Positions 15,134-24,772 are shown, numbered from the stretch's first letter. The stretch is 35,567 bases of DNA from JAQUGA01 sp964521105 (GCA_964521105.1 CAZFPO010000021.1:1-35567), one strand, 5' to 3'. Made by a program: numbers and translations. Notes: generated by a model from the letters alone, not told the origin.

Positions 15134-17368
15134 TTATTTAACACCAAAAGGAATTTTTAAACTTAAAAAGATGTTACGACCTGGATTAAATAAATTTACT
15201 TCCTTAAGTGTGGACAAATGATCGATGTATTTAGTATCGAGTAAATTATTAATTCCAATTACCATTGATACCGACTGGTTTTTAGCTTTAATTTTGCCAC
15301 CAATCGAAAAGTCTAAAATTGTGTATCCATTTGTTGTTGTTTCGTCGGGGGCTGCATTGTTCTGATTAAAAGCAGTATTGGTATTTAAAGCTACAAATGA
15401 ATTTTTGAAGAACAAGAAATTTTCCTTTTCAATCTTAAGTTCAACATTCCATTTGTGGGCAGGAATAAAGGGCAAAAAATCTCCATTTTCTTGTTTACCT
15501 ACTACAGATGAAAAAGTAGTTAAAAAGTGAAGAAATTTGAGGTTTTTCGGATGAAAATGTAAGCCAGCTTCGCCTCCATACAATATTACATTTGCCTGTT
15601 TATATTTGAAAATTTCCATTCCCGAAGATGTGGTGTCGTTTGTTGGGGAAATAAAAATATAGTTACTTATAATATTGTAGAATCCTGCGATATCCAAAGT
15701 GAAATTTTCGGCATGGTAGTGTATGCTAAAATCGGTTTCGTAAGCATTTTCTGGAATCAAACTATTATCACCCAGCTCGAAACGTAATTCATGAGGACCT
15801 TTTGAAGTGAGTTCGGCAATATTTGGAGTTCGATATGCTGCAGCGAAATTTGAACGGAAAAGTAATTTATCACTGAAATGATAAGTTGCTCCCAATGAAC
15901 CACTAAAACTTCCATACATTTTGTTTATAGCTGCTCGGTATAAAGCTGAATCCGACTCTATCCCAATTGCTTGTGTTTTAATAGTTTTTATATCGTAACG
16001 CAAACCAGTTTGTAATTTTAACTTTTTGAAAAAATCATGTTGTAACAATGCAAATACTGAATAATTATTTGTAATGGCATCAGGCAAAAGGATAGTTTCT
16101 CGCTTGTTAATGTTTTTATTTGTTTGATTAAAACCTTGAAAACCTAATATAAATTCAGATTTTTCATTGGTTGGTAAATGAATTTTTGCATCATAAGTTA
16201 TAGTAGCTAATTTCATTTGTAACTCAAATTCGTCTACATCGCCAAAATGAATTAATTCGGTATTTTGATACGCAGAATTAATATCCAGTTTAAATTTCCC
16301 AAAATACAATTTGTTTTGTGATGAAATTAAATGTGTGTTTAGTTCTTGATACCAAATTTTATTTGTTCGATCACGTTTTGTAATTGTCTCAACCGCTTCA
16401 TCTTCAACAAGACCAAGCTTTTGATTATTGTAATCATAAAACAATTTAAATGTTCCGACTCTATCCGTAAAGCCAAAGTTTGCTTTTAAGGATTTTTCGT
16501 TGAATCGCGAGTTTGGCACAAAATCCCCACCACCTTGGGTATAATCGGCATTGGTTTTTTGTCCAACACGAACACCTCCGAAGAGGTTTTTGGAAGATCC
16601 TTTTATTCCAATATTATTCGTCATGCCTAGCGAATTAGAAAACATCTGTAAATTGTAATCACCAACAATACTTCCAATAGGAGCTGGCTTTTCTTTTATG
16701 AAATTAACGACACCTCCTATTGCATCCGAACCATAAAGCAACGAAGCCGGTCCTTTAATAATTTCTACATCTTCAACTCCAAATTCATCAATTCCTAGAG
16801 GATGATGGCTCGAATACTGATAATTTTCAAAACGAACACCATTATTTAAAACTAAAATATCATTCATCGAAAGTCCACGAATGACAGGTTTAGAAACTCC
16901 ACTTCCCTTAGAAATCATGTCGACACCAGGAACACTTGTAAGTATTTCAGCAAAATTCGGAGTGCTTTTAATGGATAAATCCATAAGTTTAAGAATTTCA
17001 ATTTTCACTGCATTTTCGTGTTGCGATGAACTATACCCACCCGAAACAACTATTTCTTCGGCTTCAATTGCTGATTGATGAAGCTCAATATTTAAGCGAA
17101 TGCGTTCGCCTACTAAATTCAAAGTTATTATTTGATTGGCATAACCCATGTACGAAAATTGAATTTTAATTTTCCCATTGGGCAAATTTGAGATTTCAAA
17201 CGAACCATCTTCTTTAGACACAGTTCCTTTATTCATTTCGGGAATAAAAATAGTAGTACCAACCAATGGTTTCTTATCTTGATTTGTAATTTTTCCGCTA
17301 ATTATATTTTGAGCATCTAATTGACTATTAACTACTAAAATTAAATATATTATAATTGTCTTTTTCAT
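15134..17368 (-). CDS. TonB-dependent outer-membrane receptor, probably for metal
   Basis: 744 residues. Signal peptide (1-19), a carboxypeptidase-D regulatory-like domain (~20-105, SGKITNQDKKPLVGTTIF), plug domain with GVSKPVIRGLSMNDILVLNNG and EDVEIIKGPASLLYGSDAIGG, then a 22-strand-type barrel ending NPGRNIFLSLKIPFGVK. It imports a ligand with TonB energy. The plug has a His-rich stretch SSHHPLGID, as in zinc receptors of the ZnuD type, and the His/Cys-rich protein encoded upstream supports metal uptake; the exact metal is inference. Size is normal for receptors without SusD partners. No SusD-like gene is adjacent. Confidence 0.9.
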   Translation of the reverse strand: MKKTIIIYLILVVNSQLDAQNIISGKITNQDKKPLVGTTIFIPEMNKGTVSKEDGSFEISNLPNGKIKIQFSYMGYANQIITLNLVGERIRLNIELHQSAIEAEEIVVSGGYSSSQHENAVKIEILKLMDLSIKSTPNFAEILTSVPGVDMISKGSGVSKPVIRGLSMNDILVLNNGVRFENYQYSSHHPLGIDEFGVEDVEIIKGPASLLYGSDAIGGVVNFIKEKPAPIGSIVGDYNLQMFSNSLGMTNNIGIKGSSKNLFGGVRVGQKTNADYTQGGGDFVPNSRFNEKSLKANFGFTDRVGTFKLFYDYNNQKLGLVEDEAVETITKRDRTNKIWYQELNTHLISSQNKLYFGKFKLDINSAYQNTELIHFGDVDEFELQMKLATITYDAKIHLPTNEKSEFILGFQGFNQTNKNINKRETILLPDAITNNYSVFALLQHDFFKKLKLQTGLRYDIKTIKTQAIGIESDSALYRAAINKMYGSFSGSLGATYHFSDKLLFRSNFAAAYRTPNIAELTSKGPHELRFELGDNSLIPENAYETDFSIHYHAENFTLDIAGFYNIISNYIFISPTNDTTSSGMEIFKYKQANVILYGGEAGLHFHPKNLKFLHFLTTFSSVVGKQENGDFLPFIPAHKWNVELKIEKENFLFFKNSFVALNTNTAFNQNNAAPDETTTNGYTILDFSIGGKIKAKNQSVSMVIGINNLLDTKYIDHLSTLKEVNLFNPGRNIFLSLKIPFGVK

Positions 17369-17577
17369 TTTTATTTTTGTTAAATGGTAATTTAATGAAA
17401 ATAATTTGTTCCAATTCGCTTATTATAAAATTGAAATTACTTATTAGTAGAAAATCAACCTAAGGAATAAATTCAACATACAACAAAACGACAAACACTA
17501 ACACATTGAAAATCCTAAAGAACTCTATCTGAAGAATATTCAAATATTATTATTTTCACTGTTAATTAATAATACAC

Positions 17578-17614
17578 GATGATTTCTGCCAAATTTTTCA
17601 ACTTAGGCATCATC
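17578..17614. other. Hairpin between the His-rich gene and the TonB receptor gene
   Basis: GATGAT (17578-17583) pairs with ATCATC (17609-17614), extended by GCC/GGC inside with a bulge. It lies ~28 bp after the stop of the His-rich gene on the minus strand, with no T-run. It might be an attenuator or RNA-processing site. The rest of the 273-bp gap is AT-rich with nothing I can name. Confidence 0.25.
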
Positions 17615-17641
17615 AGGTATTGTCAGAAATTTTTGGAAAAA

Positions 17642-17980
17642 CTATGTTCTAGGAGGTGCTCGTAATGAAAAAGAATATTTTAAACAATCTGAATGGTTTT
17701 CAAAAATATAAAAATTTGAATATTTGTCGTGAATTTTTTTCCTTACAAGCTGAAAATTAACGACAGATGAAGACTTAAAAATTGAAAATTCAAAACAGCA
17801 AATGGCACATTTTTCGTGTTGTTCATGAAAATGTTTGTTGTTTTTTGCATTACATTCAAAATGCTCATGATGGTGTTCAAGCTTAACAATTGAAGGAAAT
17901 AAAAATACAAAAACAAGCAAAACTGAAGCAATGCCTTTTAAAAGCCTACTGAATTTTTCTGTTTTTATTTTTAATTTCAT
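17642..17980 (-). CDS. Small His/Cys-rich exported protein linked to metal receptor
   Basis: 112 residues: a hydrophobic helix at 13-31 (signal peptide or anchor) followed by LEHHHEHFEC, HFHEQHEKCAICCFEF, and a C-terminal SLRAPPRT. Proteins of this plan (His-rich after one helix, CxIC-FEF, RAPP end) commonly sit just upstream of TonB receptors in Bacteroidota; the clustered His and Cys suggest zinc or copper binding in the periplasm. The function is not established. Separated from the receptor gene by 273 bp with a hairpin; transcription could be shared. Confidence 0.75.
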   Translation of the reverse strand: MKLKIKTEKFSRLLKGIASVLLVFVFLFPSIVKLEHHHEHFECNAKNNKHFHEQHEKCAICCFEFSIFKSSSVVNFQLVRKKIHDKYSNFYIFENHSDCLKYSFSLRAPPRT

Positions 17981-18011
17981 GTTTATATTTCTTTACCTTC
18001 AAAAAAATGAA

Positions 18012-19433
18012 TTATTTATAAATGACAATTTTTGTTTCAAATTGAAAATCTTGGTCATTAACTTTAATAAAATAAATTCCATTTGGGATTCTACTTACAT
18101 CCACTTGATTTGATTGAGTTGTAATCATTATTTGACCAAGAGTGTTTATTAGAGAAATGTCATATTGTTTCATGCCCTCGGGCAAATATAAAGTAAATTT
18201 ATCTTTAGCAGGGTTTGGATATACCTTCCATCGAATCTGTGGTTTTGATTTTTCCGAAACTCCAACACTATTCTTTTTCATAATATCCACTACTGCTCCT
18301 TCGAATGAAGTTAAGTTATATGGCATTTCCTGAGGCAAGAGATACCACCCGTTTGAACTACCACCCCATCCGAAATTTAGATGAAAATATCCATCCGAAT
18401 TATAGCCATCTACGACCACATTATGCCCCGTAGTCCAACCTTCATCTACTACAGCAAGATGTATTGGAAGTGTGTCTTTTATGTTTTGAGCCATTCGATT
18501 TATTAATTCTTCGTCGTCGGGCTGAATTAATACCGATGATGTGCATCCAAATCGTTGATATGCATCCAAAGCTTGTGAAACCGAAAATGTGCCGGAACCT
18601 TCAGATGTATACACTTGAGTTGCGGCAATTCCACAGGCAAATGTTAGTGCCGCTTTATCGTTATTGGTAAGTGTTGTTCCAATATTCCAATGATTTTGTA
18701 AAGTGTCGAGGTATTTGTTTAAATCAGGGAAAGAGGGAAATCCATTACTTGCAAAATCATCATCAATATAATATTGCCGACCAGCATAATTATGAAAATA
18801 ATCGTCGCTGTCGGTGAAATGAATGCCATTAATGGTTTTATGAAAGTTTAGAATTTGCGACATGGCGGTTGCAGGGCAACCAGCATAGCTTCGTTGGGAG
18901 GTAACAGGATCCATTGGACAAAAATTAGAAAACGGAGCCGTTTGAGTCCAATTGGTTAATAACCATCCATCTCTATCGGTGGGCCACTGCTGAAATTCAT
19001 CTTTGTCAAGGTAACTATTAGTATTTAAAAGCGCTGTCCATTTTTGACGATTATGTATCTCAAATTCGCTATCATTTGATTTGCAATATTCCATTTGAGA
19101 AATTAAATCATTTTTGAGCATAATAAATAGCGGATTGCTTTGGTTCAAAGCCCCAAAATCACTCTCATACGAGTATGCAGGAATGGTTGGTAAATCCATG
19201 TTAGAAGAAATAACGATATAACCATTTGGAAAAAGATTGAAAACAAAGGCTAAAGAAATAGAATCAGATTTTAATTCCAAAAAATTGAGTATACTATGTG
19301 TTTGATTACGGTTATACTTATTTAAATGATTTTGAGCAACCTGTGTAGCTTGAATAAAGGATACACGTTGCGAAAAAAGCAAACTACAGAGTAAAATAAA
19401 ACCGAGTATTAGAAATAAACGTATCGTTCTCAT
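18012..19433 (-). CDS. C10-family cysteine protease (streptopain-like) with T9SS sorting domain
   Basis: 473 residues: signal peptide (1-21), prodomain with the inhibitor-like GYIVISSNMD segment, and a C10 catalytic domain with Cys186 in SYAGCPATAMSQIL and His337 in TTGHNVVVDGY, followed by FHLNFGWGGSSNGWY. The C-terminal ~75 residues are a type A T9SS sorting domain (WKVYPNPAKDKF at ~402-413). It is therefore a secreted or surface-bound cysteine protease made as a zymogen, of the SpeB/interpain group. The prodomain is shorter than in streptococcal SpeB. It begins 6 bp after the DUF4180 gene and is probably on the same transcript. Confidence 0.92.
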   Translation of the reverse strand: MRTIRLFLILGFILLCSLLFSQRVSFIQATQVAQNHLNKYNRNQTHSILNFLELKSDSISLAFVFNLFPNGYIVISSNMDLPTIPAYSYESDFGALNQSNPLFIMLKNDLISQMEYCKSNDSEFEIHNRQKWTALLNTNSYLDKDEFQQWPTDRDGWLLTNWTQTAPFSNFCPMDPVTSQRSYAGCPATAMSQILNFHKTINGIHFTDSDDYFHNYAGRQYYIDDDFASNGFPSFPDLNKYLDTLQNHWNIGTTLTNNDKAALTFACGIAATQVYTSEGSGTFSVSQALDAYQRFGCTSSVLIQPDDEELINRMAQNIKDTLPIHLAVVDEGWTTGHNVVVDGYNSDGYFHLNFGWGGSSNGWYLLPQEMPYNLTSFEGAVVDIMKKNSVGVSEKSKPQIRWKVYPNPAKDKFTLYLPEGMKQYDISLINTLGQIMITTQSNQVDVSRIPNGIYFIKVNDQDFQFETKIVIYK

Positions 19434-19439
19434 TTTTAA

Positions 19440-19805
19440 TTATTTATTTTTTACAAATCGTTGTTTTGCCTCCTCTAAAGATGCCACGAAATTAATATGT
19501 CCCAATTTATTGCTTTCATAAATAAAGTCGTGTACACTTTTTGAGATATATTTTGAAAAATCTCCAACTATTGCCAATTTTACTCGATAGTTCGAGAATT
19601 TTTGAAGAATATCGCCAGCCATTTTGTTTTTTAAGTCGAAAAAATCGAAGGTAATGTTTTTCTCATGTAAAATAATGTTGTCAATGTCTTGATAATAAAT
19701 ATTTACTAAAATATCTAAAGCGTTTTGAACATTTTTTATAAGCAGTTCATCTGAAACAATTTCAGCTAATTTTATTCCGTTTATTTCCGAAATTATGATA
19801 TCCAT
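19440..19805 (-). CDS. DUF4180 family protein
   Basis: 121 residues with the family signature FFDLKNKMAGDILQKFSNYR, AIVGDFSKYISKSVHDFIYE, and a C-terminal FVASLEEAKQRF. The fold is STAS-like in my reading, and the protein is cytosolic; its function is unknown. I start at 19805 (MDIIISEI) because the ATG seven codons upstream (19826) overlaps the -7 element. It is followed after 6 bp by the C10 protease gene, an odd pairing of an intracellular protein with a secreted protease that may only be shared transcription. Confidence 0.87.
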   Translation of the reverse strand: MDIIISEINGIKLAEIVSDELLIKNVQNALDILVNIYYQDIDNIILHEKNITFDFFDLKNKMAGDILQKFSNYRVKLAIVGDFSKYISKSVHDFIYESNKLGHINFVASLEEAKQRFVKNK

Positions 19806-19823
19806 TTTGTTTTTTATAAAGTA

Positions 19824-19831
19824 CAAATGTA
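19824..19831 (-). promoter_or_regulatory. -7 promoter element of the DUF4180-protease operon
   Basis: TACATTTG on the minus strand, about 19 bp before the ATG at 19805. It faces away from the promoter at 19878. Confidence 0.6.
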
Positions 19832-19877
19832 TCTATTTTTTTGTTTTAAATTAAATTGTGGAATTGTATAAAGGTGA

Positions 19878-19885
19878 TAACTTTG
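19878..19885 (+). promoter_or_regulatory. -7 promoter element of the class V aminotransferase gene
   Basis: TAACTTTG, 19 bp before the ATG at 19905. It is divergent from the DUF4180 promoter. Confidence 0.6.
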
Positions 19886-19904
19886 TGAATTAATAATTTG
19901 TTTT

Positions 19905-21065
19905 ATGGAGAATCAATTTTTGCTCGATAGAAATGTGGTTTTTCTTAATTTCGGTTCCTTTGGTGCATGCCCGAAGTCGGTTTTTGAGCATTATCAACAA
20001 ATTCAGCTTGAAATAGAAAGAGAACCCGTGCAATTTATTGTAAAAACAGGCATTTATAAACTTAATGAAGCTCGAAAAAGACTGTCGGAATATATTGGTT
20101 GTGAAGCCGATGAAGTTGTTTATGTTACAAATCCTTCGTATGCAGTAAATACAATAGCTAAATCATTGGCTTTAAATGTTGGAGATGAGATTTTAAGTAC
20201 AAACCTGGAATACGGTGCAATGGTTCGAACTTGGGATTATTACTGCGAAAGGGCAGGAGCTAAGTTTATCCAACAAGAAATTATGTTGCCAATAATTTCA
20301 AAAGTACATTTTTTGGATGATTTTTGGAAGGGTTATTCTCAAAAGACAAAAGCCATTTTTATTAGTCAAATTACAAGTTCAACAGCTTTGATATTACCCG
20401 TAAAGGAGATTTGTGATGAAGCCAAAAAGCGAGGATTAATAACCATTGTTGATGGCGCTCATGTGCCAGGTCATATTTCATTAAATTTAAAAGAGCTTAA
20501 CGCTGATATTTATACTGGAGCTTGCCATAAATGGATGATGGCTCCTAAAGGTGCATCGTTTTTATACGTAAAAAAAGATTTTCAACACTGGGTTGACCCG
20601 CTTTTAATAAGTTGGGGATACAAAAGTGAGAATCCAAGTACATCGCAATTTATCGATTATCATCAAACCGCAGGTACTAGAGATTTTTCAGCCTTTTTAT
20701 CCGTTCCATTTTGTATTGACTTTATGAAGCAACATAATTGGATTGAAAAATCTCAACATTGCCGAGAACTAGTTATAAAGAATGCCATTAGAATGAAAGA
20801 AATTTTCGGATTTACTCCAATTTCACCAATTACATCTGATTTTATTGGTCAGATGTTTAGCATCCCAATTATTGCAGAAAATGCCGAATTACTTCATGAA
20901 ATTTTGTTTGAAAAGTTTAAAATTGAAATCCCGATAACCAATCTTAATGAAAAATTATTTATTCGTTTCTCGATTCAAGTTTTTAATGAACAGAAAGATT
21001 TAGATTACCTAATTTCTGTGTTACAAGAGCTTGAAAGTGAGAAAATAATTAGCTTTGACATTTAA
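19905..21065 (+). CDS. Class V aminotransferase, isopenicillin-N epimerase-like
   Basis: 386 residues of the PLP class V fold. N-terminus FLNFGSFGACPKSVFEHYQQ matches the CefD-like group (LNHGSFGA type). PLP-binding Asp183 in IVDGAHVPGHI, and the Schiff-base Lys209 in TGACHKWMMAPKG. Later, SWGYKSENPS and HQTAGTRDFSAFLSVP are as in CefD relatives. The name is historical; in bacteria without beta-lactam clusters these are probably cysteine lyase/desulfurase-like or amino-acid racemase enzymes, and no cluster here narrows it. It converges on the methyltransferase-glycosyltransferase gene with a 3-bp overlap of stop codons. Confidence 0.88.
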   Translation: MENQFLLDRNVVFLNFGSFGACPKSVFEHYQQIQLEIEREPVQFIVKTGIYKLNEARKRLSEYIGCEADEVVYVTNPSYAVNTIAKSLALNVGDEILSTNLEYGAMVRTWDYYCERAGAKFIQQEIMLPIISKVHFLDDFWKGYSQKTKAIFISQITSSTALILPVKEICDEAKKRGLITIVDGAHVPGHISLNLKELNADIYTGACHKWMMAPKGASFLYVKKDFQHWVDPLLISWGYKSENPSTSQFIDYHQTAGTRDFSAFLSVPFCIDFMKQHNWIEKSQHCRELVIKNAIRMKEIFGFTPISPITSDFIGQMFSIPIIAENAELLHEILFEKFKIEIPITNLNEKLFIRFSIQVFNEQKDLDYLISVLQELESEKIISFDI

Positions 21066-22480
21066 TTATAAAATTTGATTTTCCCAGCCGCAAACAACCA
21101 CATTTTTAACAATAAAAAACCATGTTTAAAACGGGAAATATTAGTGTCGCCGTATACTCGTTCTTTATATCTGATAGGTAAATCAATAATTTTTAAATTG
21201 AGTTTATAGGCTCCGAAAATTAGGTCGAAGTCGCCGAAAGGATCGAAATCGCCAAAGAATTTTCGATTTTTGGTTAATCGGTTGTAATCTTCGCGAAACA
21301 TAACTTTTGTGCCACAAAGAGTATCTTTAATGGGTTGTTCGAGCATCCATGAGAAGCCAATACTAAACATTTTATTGCCGAACATATTAAGTAAACGCAT
21401 AGCATTTTTATCCATAGGATAAACCAGACGTGAGCCGTTAATAAAATCGCCTTTTCCACTAGCAATTGCTTCGTAGAACTTAGGAAGCATTTCGGGCGGA
21501 ACCGTTAAATCGGCGTCTAAAATCATTAAAATATCTCCAGTTGCCATTGCATAACCTTTACGAACAGCATCACCTTTGCCTTTTCCATCTTGACGAGCAA
21601 TTTTTATGTCGTAACGGTCGATGTATTTTTGTTGAATTTCCTGAATTTTAACCCAAGTATCATCTGTAGAATTTCCCTCAATAAAAATGATTTCAAGATG
21701 TTTGCCAAAATCTGGCATTCGTAATATCGCATTTTCAATGTTTCCACTTTCATTTCGTGCCGGAATAACGACTGTTGTAGAATATTTTTTGGAAACATCA
21801 TCAGTGGTTGGTAATTGTCGAGCAAATAAAAAACGATTTAAACACAAGGCATTAAAACCTGGGAGAACGCCAATCACCTTGTTGAATAACCACGAAATTA
21901 TTGGAATGTTATATGGAATTAGCATTTTTCGGGTGTGACGATAGGTTTCAAAGCCAGCCAAATAAAGTAAATTCATAATGTCTTTACCCGAAAGCCAGCT
22001 TTGATTAGGAGTTCGACGTTTTAAATGCAAAAACTCTGCGAAATGGATAAATGGTTCCCAAAAGGTGCTGTAATACGAAATAATGATTTTTGTTTGAGGG
22101 TGCGAAACATTTTTCAGTTGTTTAAAAACCAATTCAATATCATCAAGAACGCCAATAATGTTTGATAAAATTATGACATCAAATTTTTCATCAAGTTGTA
22201 AATTTTCAGCTTCCATTACCTTAAAATCTACATCAGGAAATTGCCCATTAGCTTCGTTAATCATTTTTTCAGAAAAATCGATTCCAAGTTTTCGATTGCC
22301 TTTCACATTTGCAATAAGCTCACCAGTTCCACAGCCGATTTCTAAAACCGAATATTCGTCGTGAATAAAGTAGTCGCAGTATTTTGTAATTGAATTCCAG
22401 TAATAAGCTTTAGACTTTCTATATTTAATTCTCGATTGTGCCTGATTGTCAAAATAGCTTTTTATAGTATTAATGTTCAT
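21062..22480 (-). CDS. SAM methyltransferase fused to family 2 glycosyltransferase
   Basis: 472 residues with two domains. N-terminal class I methyltransferase: VLEIGCGTGELI at 45-56, LGIDFSEKMINEA at 65-77, DVIILSN. C-terminal GT2 from ~234: TTVVIPARNESGNIENAI, EGNSTDDT, KGKGDAVRKGYAMATG and the DAD metal motif at 322-324, then DTLCGTKVMF and RYKERVYGDTNISRF, as in polyprenyl-phosphate glycosyltransferases and cell-wall glycan enzymes. There is no TM helix beyond short hydrophobic stretches. It lies 11 bp after the GT-C-like gene, so both probably act in the same glycan or glycolipid pathway, the GT2 making a lipid-linked sugar donor for the membrane enzyme (inference). Confidence 0.87.
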   Translation of the reverse strand: MNINTIKSYFDNQAQSRIKYRKSKAYYWNSITKYCDYFIHDEYSVLEIGCGTGELIANVKGNRKLGIDFSEKMINEANGQFPDVDFKVMEAENLQLDEKFDVIILSNIIGVLDDIELVFKQLKNVSHPQTKIIISYYSTFWEPFIHFAEFLHLKRRTPNQSWLSGKDIMNLLYLAGFETYRHTRKMLIPYNIPIISWLFNKVIGVLPGFNALCLNRFLFARQLPTTDDVSKKYSTTVVIPARNESGNIENAILRMPDFGKHLEIIFIEGNSTDDTWVKIQEIQQKYIDRYDIKIARQDGKGKGDAVRKGYAMATGDILMILDADLTVPPEMLPKFYEAIASGKGDFINGSRLVYPMDKNAMRLLNMFGNKMFSIGFSWMLEQPIKDTLCGTKVMFREDYNRLTKNRKFFGDFDPFGDFDLIFGAYKLNLKIIDLPIRYKERVYGDTNISRFKHGFLLLKMWLFAAGKIKFYN

Positions 22481-22491
22481 TAAAATTTTCT

Positions 22492-24507
22492 TTAGTAATT
22501 GATTTGAATTAAAGTTGCTGGTTCGGTGGTACCAATCGTGTGAACTTCTTTATAAATATTAGGATATTTCAGCTGTACAAAGTATATGAAACGATGTAAG
22601 GTAGTAATTATATCGCCTGTATTTGCTGATGGGTTTTTACGCAAGCTTGCTAAAATAAAATATTTTATTTTATTGGTTCTCAATTCTTCTATCATTAAAT
22701 CGGGATTGTGAATAGCAAAACTCCAATTATCTTTTAAAAATGTTTTGATTAAACCACTAATATCATTTTCAAATTCAATGCCCAATTGGTTGCCTAAATT
22801 GATAGTGGAATCTTTGTATTGCTCAGGCACTAAATAAACTGCTAACACTTTGTTGCCTATCATTTGGTTAGAATCGTTCATTAATGAGGAATTGATAAAA
22901 ACATAAGAGAATTGCGACATTTGTCGATGAAACTGCTGCTCTTGTGGAGAACTTCCCATTTGAATAATATTTGCTGTTATAGGAACAAATCCACTTTTTT
23001 TATTCAGCGATAATAAAAAGGTATCTGGATCCATGGTGGGAACGTTATACATCCCATAAAATCCTCTACCTGAGTAAACAAAGGAAATTTCTGGCTTACG
23101 GCAAGCAACCATGTCTTCTTCGGGAATGTTTTCGGCAACCCATTCACTCATTTTGATAAAGTTAACCCAGTCGGGTGTCATTCCGTAAAATCTGTTTCCA
23201 CTAAGATTTGCTTGAAGCGTTTTACTATGTTTTTCAACTTTTGATAACACTCGAGGAAACGATGCGAAAAATATAATTAAGAATGGTAAAAGATAAATGA
23301 TTTGGAATTTTTTCGTCCATTTTAATTGCAATAGATAATAAAAACCTGTATAAATTGAAATTATTAATAATGGGAAATATGGAATAATTAATCGAGGTTG
23401 ATCCCAGTGTTTTTGAACTGCCAAAAAAGTAACTACTGACATAAATCCAGTATATAAAATGGTGAAATACAGTGGTTTATTTTTTCTAATTACTGATATT
23501 AATGCCCAAATTACAAGTATATATACTAATATTGTAAGTTTTGGAGTTATTTGAGGCATATCTTCGGGTTTTAATCCGATAAAAACAAAAAGATGTTTCG
23601 ATAAATAAAGATTTGAATTATCGATAAAGCGTTGAAAAAGTCCTGCAATATCTTCGGTGCCTTTGGCAGGATTGTAAAAATCCTTAAGCATTAAACCGGA
23701 TGCTTGATTTGAAAATTGAGCACCTTCGGTATGAAAAAACAATTTTTTTAGTATTTCAAAAGGCATTAATACAGCAATTATTGCCCCCAAAGTGTAAATT
23801 GATTTTTTCCATTCAAGGTTTAAAAGGAGGTAGCCAATTAGTGCTATTGCTGCACCTATACCCACATTACGAGTCCATATTATAGAAAAAATTATTAATC
23901 CAAGCCAAATATAATTTTTAAACGATTCTTTTATTGATTTTTTGTCTTCATTTATATCAATTAAATATTTGAAAACAAGCCATAAGAAAATCGATTGAAG
24001 CAACATGAAAAAACCTTCGCTATATGTTTGACTTGAAAAGTAGAGTAGGGAAGTAGAAACAGAAATTGTTAAAAGGGCAGGATAAAGGATAGATGAAGGT
24101 ATGCGTTTATTGAATGCTTTGTGAAGAAAATAGTACTGTCCTAAAATAGAAGCCAGAGATAAAAGTTTTAGCAAGCTAACTTTCACGCCAAAAATCAAAA
24201 CAAAAAAACTTAGTAAAATTGGATACAAAGGTCCTTGAAAACTTGGAAATGTGCCGTGGTGAATAAACTCGTATGCTCTAACAATATATGCCGAATCGTC
24301 TCCACCATCACTTACACGCATGTCAAATAACAAAAGAGCAAAAAGTAAAGTCATCCCAAATCCAGTCCAAAAAAATATTTTTGAATACTTTGTGAAAAAA
24401 CGATCTAATGTTTCTAGTAAACTTCTACTTGGAGCATGATTAACTATCCCTTGAGTTGGTTTATTTTTAGTAGTAATATTTTGTTTTTTTGGTTTTTGAA
24501 TCTGCAT
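22492..24507 (-). CDS. Multi-spanning membrane protein, GT-C glycosyltransferase-like
   Basis: 671 residues with about eleven transmembrane helices after a polar N-terminus (residues 1-50, Lys/Gln-rich). The first outer loop carries DGGDDSAYIVRAYEF, resembling the acidic motif of GT-C enzymes (ArnT/PMT-type), which move sugars from polyprenyl phosphates to acceptors outside the membrane. The C-terminal ~220 residues form a soluble domain. I start at 24507 (MQIQKPKKQ): a -7 element is 15 bp upstream, and the longer frame to 24621 lies in repeats. The GT2 fusion gene follows 11 bp downstream. Confidence 0.8.
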   Translation of the reverse strand: MQIQKPKKQNITTKNKPTQGIVNHAPSRSLLETLDRFFTKYSKIFFWTGFGMTLLFALLLFDMRVSDGGDDSAYIVRAYEFIHHGTFPSFQGPLYPILLSFFVLIFGVKVSLLKLLSLASILGQYYFLHKAFNKRIPSSILYPALLTISVSTSLLYFSSQTYSEGFFMLLQSIFLWLVFKYLIDINEDKKSIKESFKNYIWLGLIIFSIIWTRNVGIGAAIALIGYLLLNLEWKKSIYTLGAIIAVLMPFEILKKLFFHTEGAQFSNQASGLMLKDFYNPAKGTEDIAGLFQRFIDNSNLYLSKHLFVFIGLKPEDMPQITPKLTILVYILVIWALISVIRKNKPLYFTILYTGFMSVVTFLAVQKHWDQPRLIIPYFPLLIISIYTGFYYLLQLKWTKKFQIIYLLPFLIIFFASFPRVLSKVEKHSKTLQANLSGNRFYGMTPDWVNFIKMSEWVAENIPEEDMVACRKPEISFVYSGRGFYGMYNVPTMDPDTFLLSLNKKSGFVPITANIIQMGSSPQEQQFHRQMSQFSYVFINSSLMNDSNQMIGNKVLAVYLVPEQYKDSTINLGNQLGIEFENDISGLIKTFLKDNWSFAIHNPDLMIEELRTNKIKYFILASLRKNPSANTGDIITTLHRFIYFVQLKYPNIYKEVHTIGTTEPATLIQINY

Positions 24508-24521
24508 AGGATTTTTTTTTA

Positions 24522-24529
24522 CAAACTTA
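24522..24529 (-). promoter_or_regulatory. -7 promoter element of the GT-C/GT2 operon
   Basis: TAAGTTTG on the minus strand, 15 bp before the ATG at 24507, with a very short leader. Confidence 0.6.
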
Positions 24530-24614
24530 CGAATTTTGTTTAAATGTTGTTTGAAATTTTTGTAGTTAAAAGTGCTAACGTAAAACAGTTTTATGGATAA
24601 ACATAATATTATAC

Positions 24615-24710
24615 GATACAAATCGAAAAATATTATAATAATATGTGATTTAAATCGAAAAAAATAATAATATAATGCGACTAAAATCGAAGTTAGTTAT
24701 AATTATTTTC
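24615..24710. repeat. 32-bp tandem repeats, left of ATPase gene (3 units)
   Basis: Units at 24615-24646, 24647-24678 and 24679-24710, the last degenerate. They are aligned on AAATCGAA; the unit core is GATTTAAATCGAAAA followed by an A/T stretch such as AATAATAATATAATG. The same unit in the same orientation recurs on the other side of the ATPase gene. Confidence 0.85.
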
Positions 24711-24772
24711 AAATTAAGTCGTGGTTTTGTGATAAAGAGTAATATTTTAAGTGAATTACTATTTAGGATTTA

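Noticed and set aside
24508..24621. 38-residue extension of the GT-C-like protein
   Set aside because: It lies over the TAAGTTTG promoter and reaches into the 32-bp repeats.
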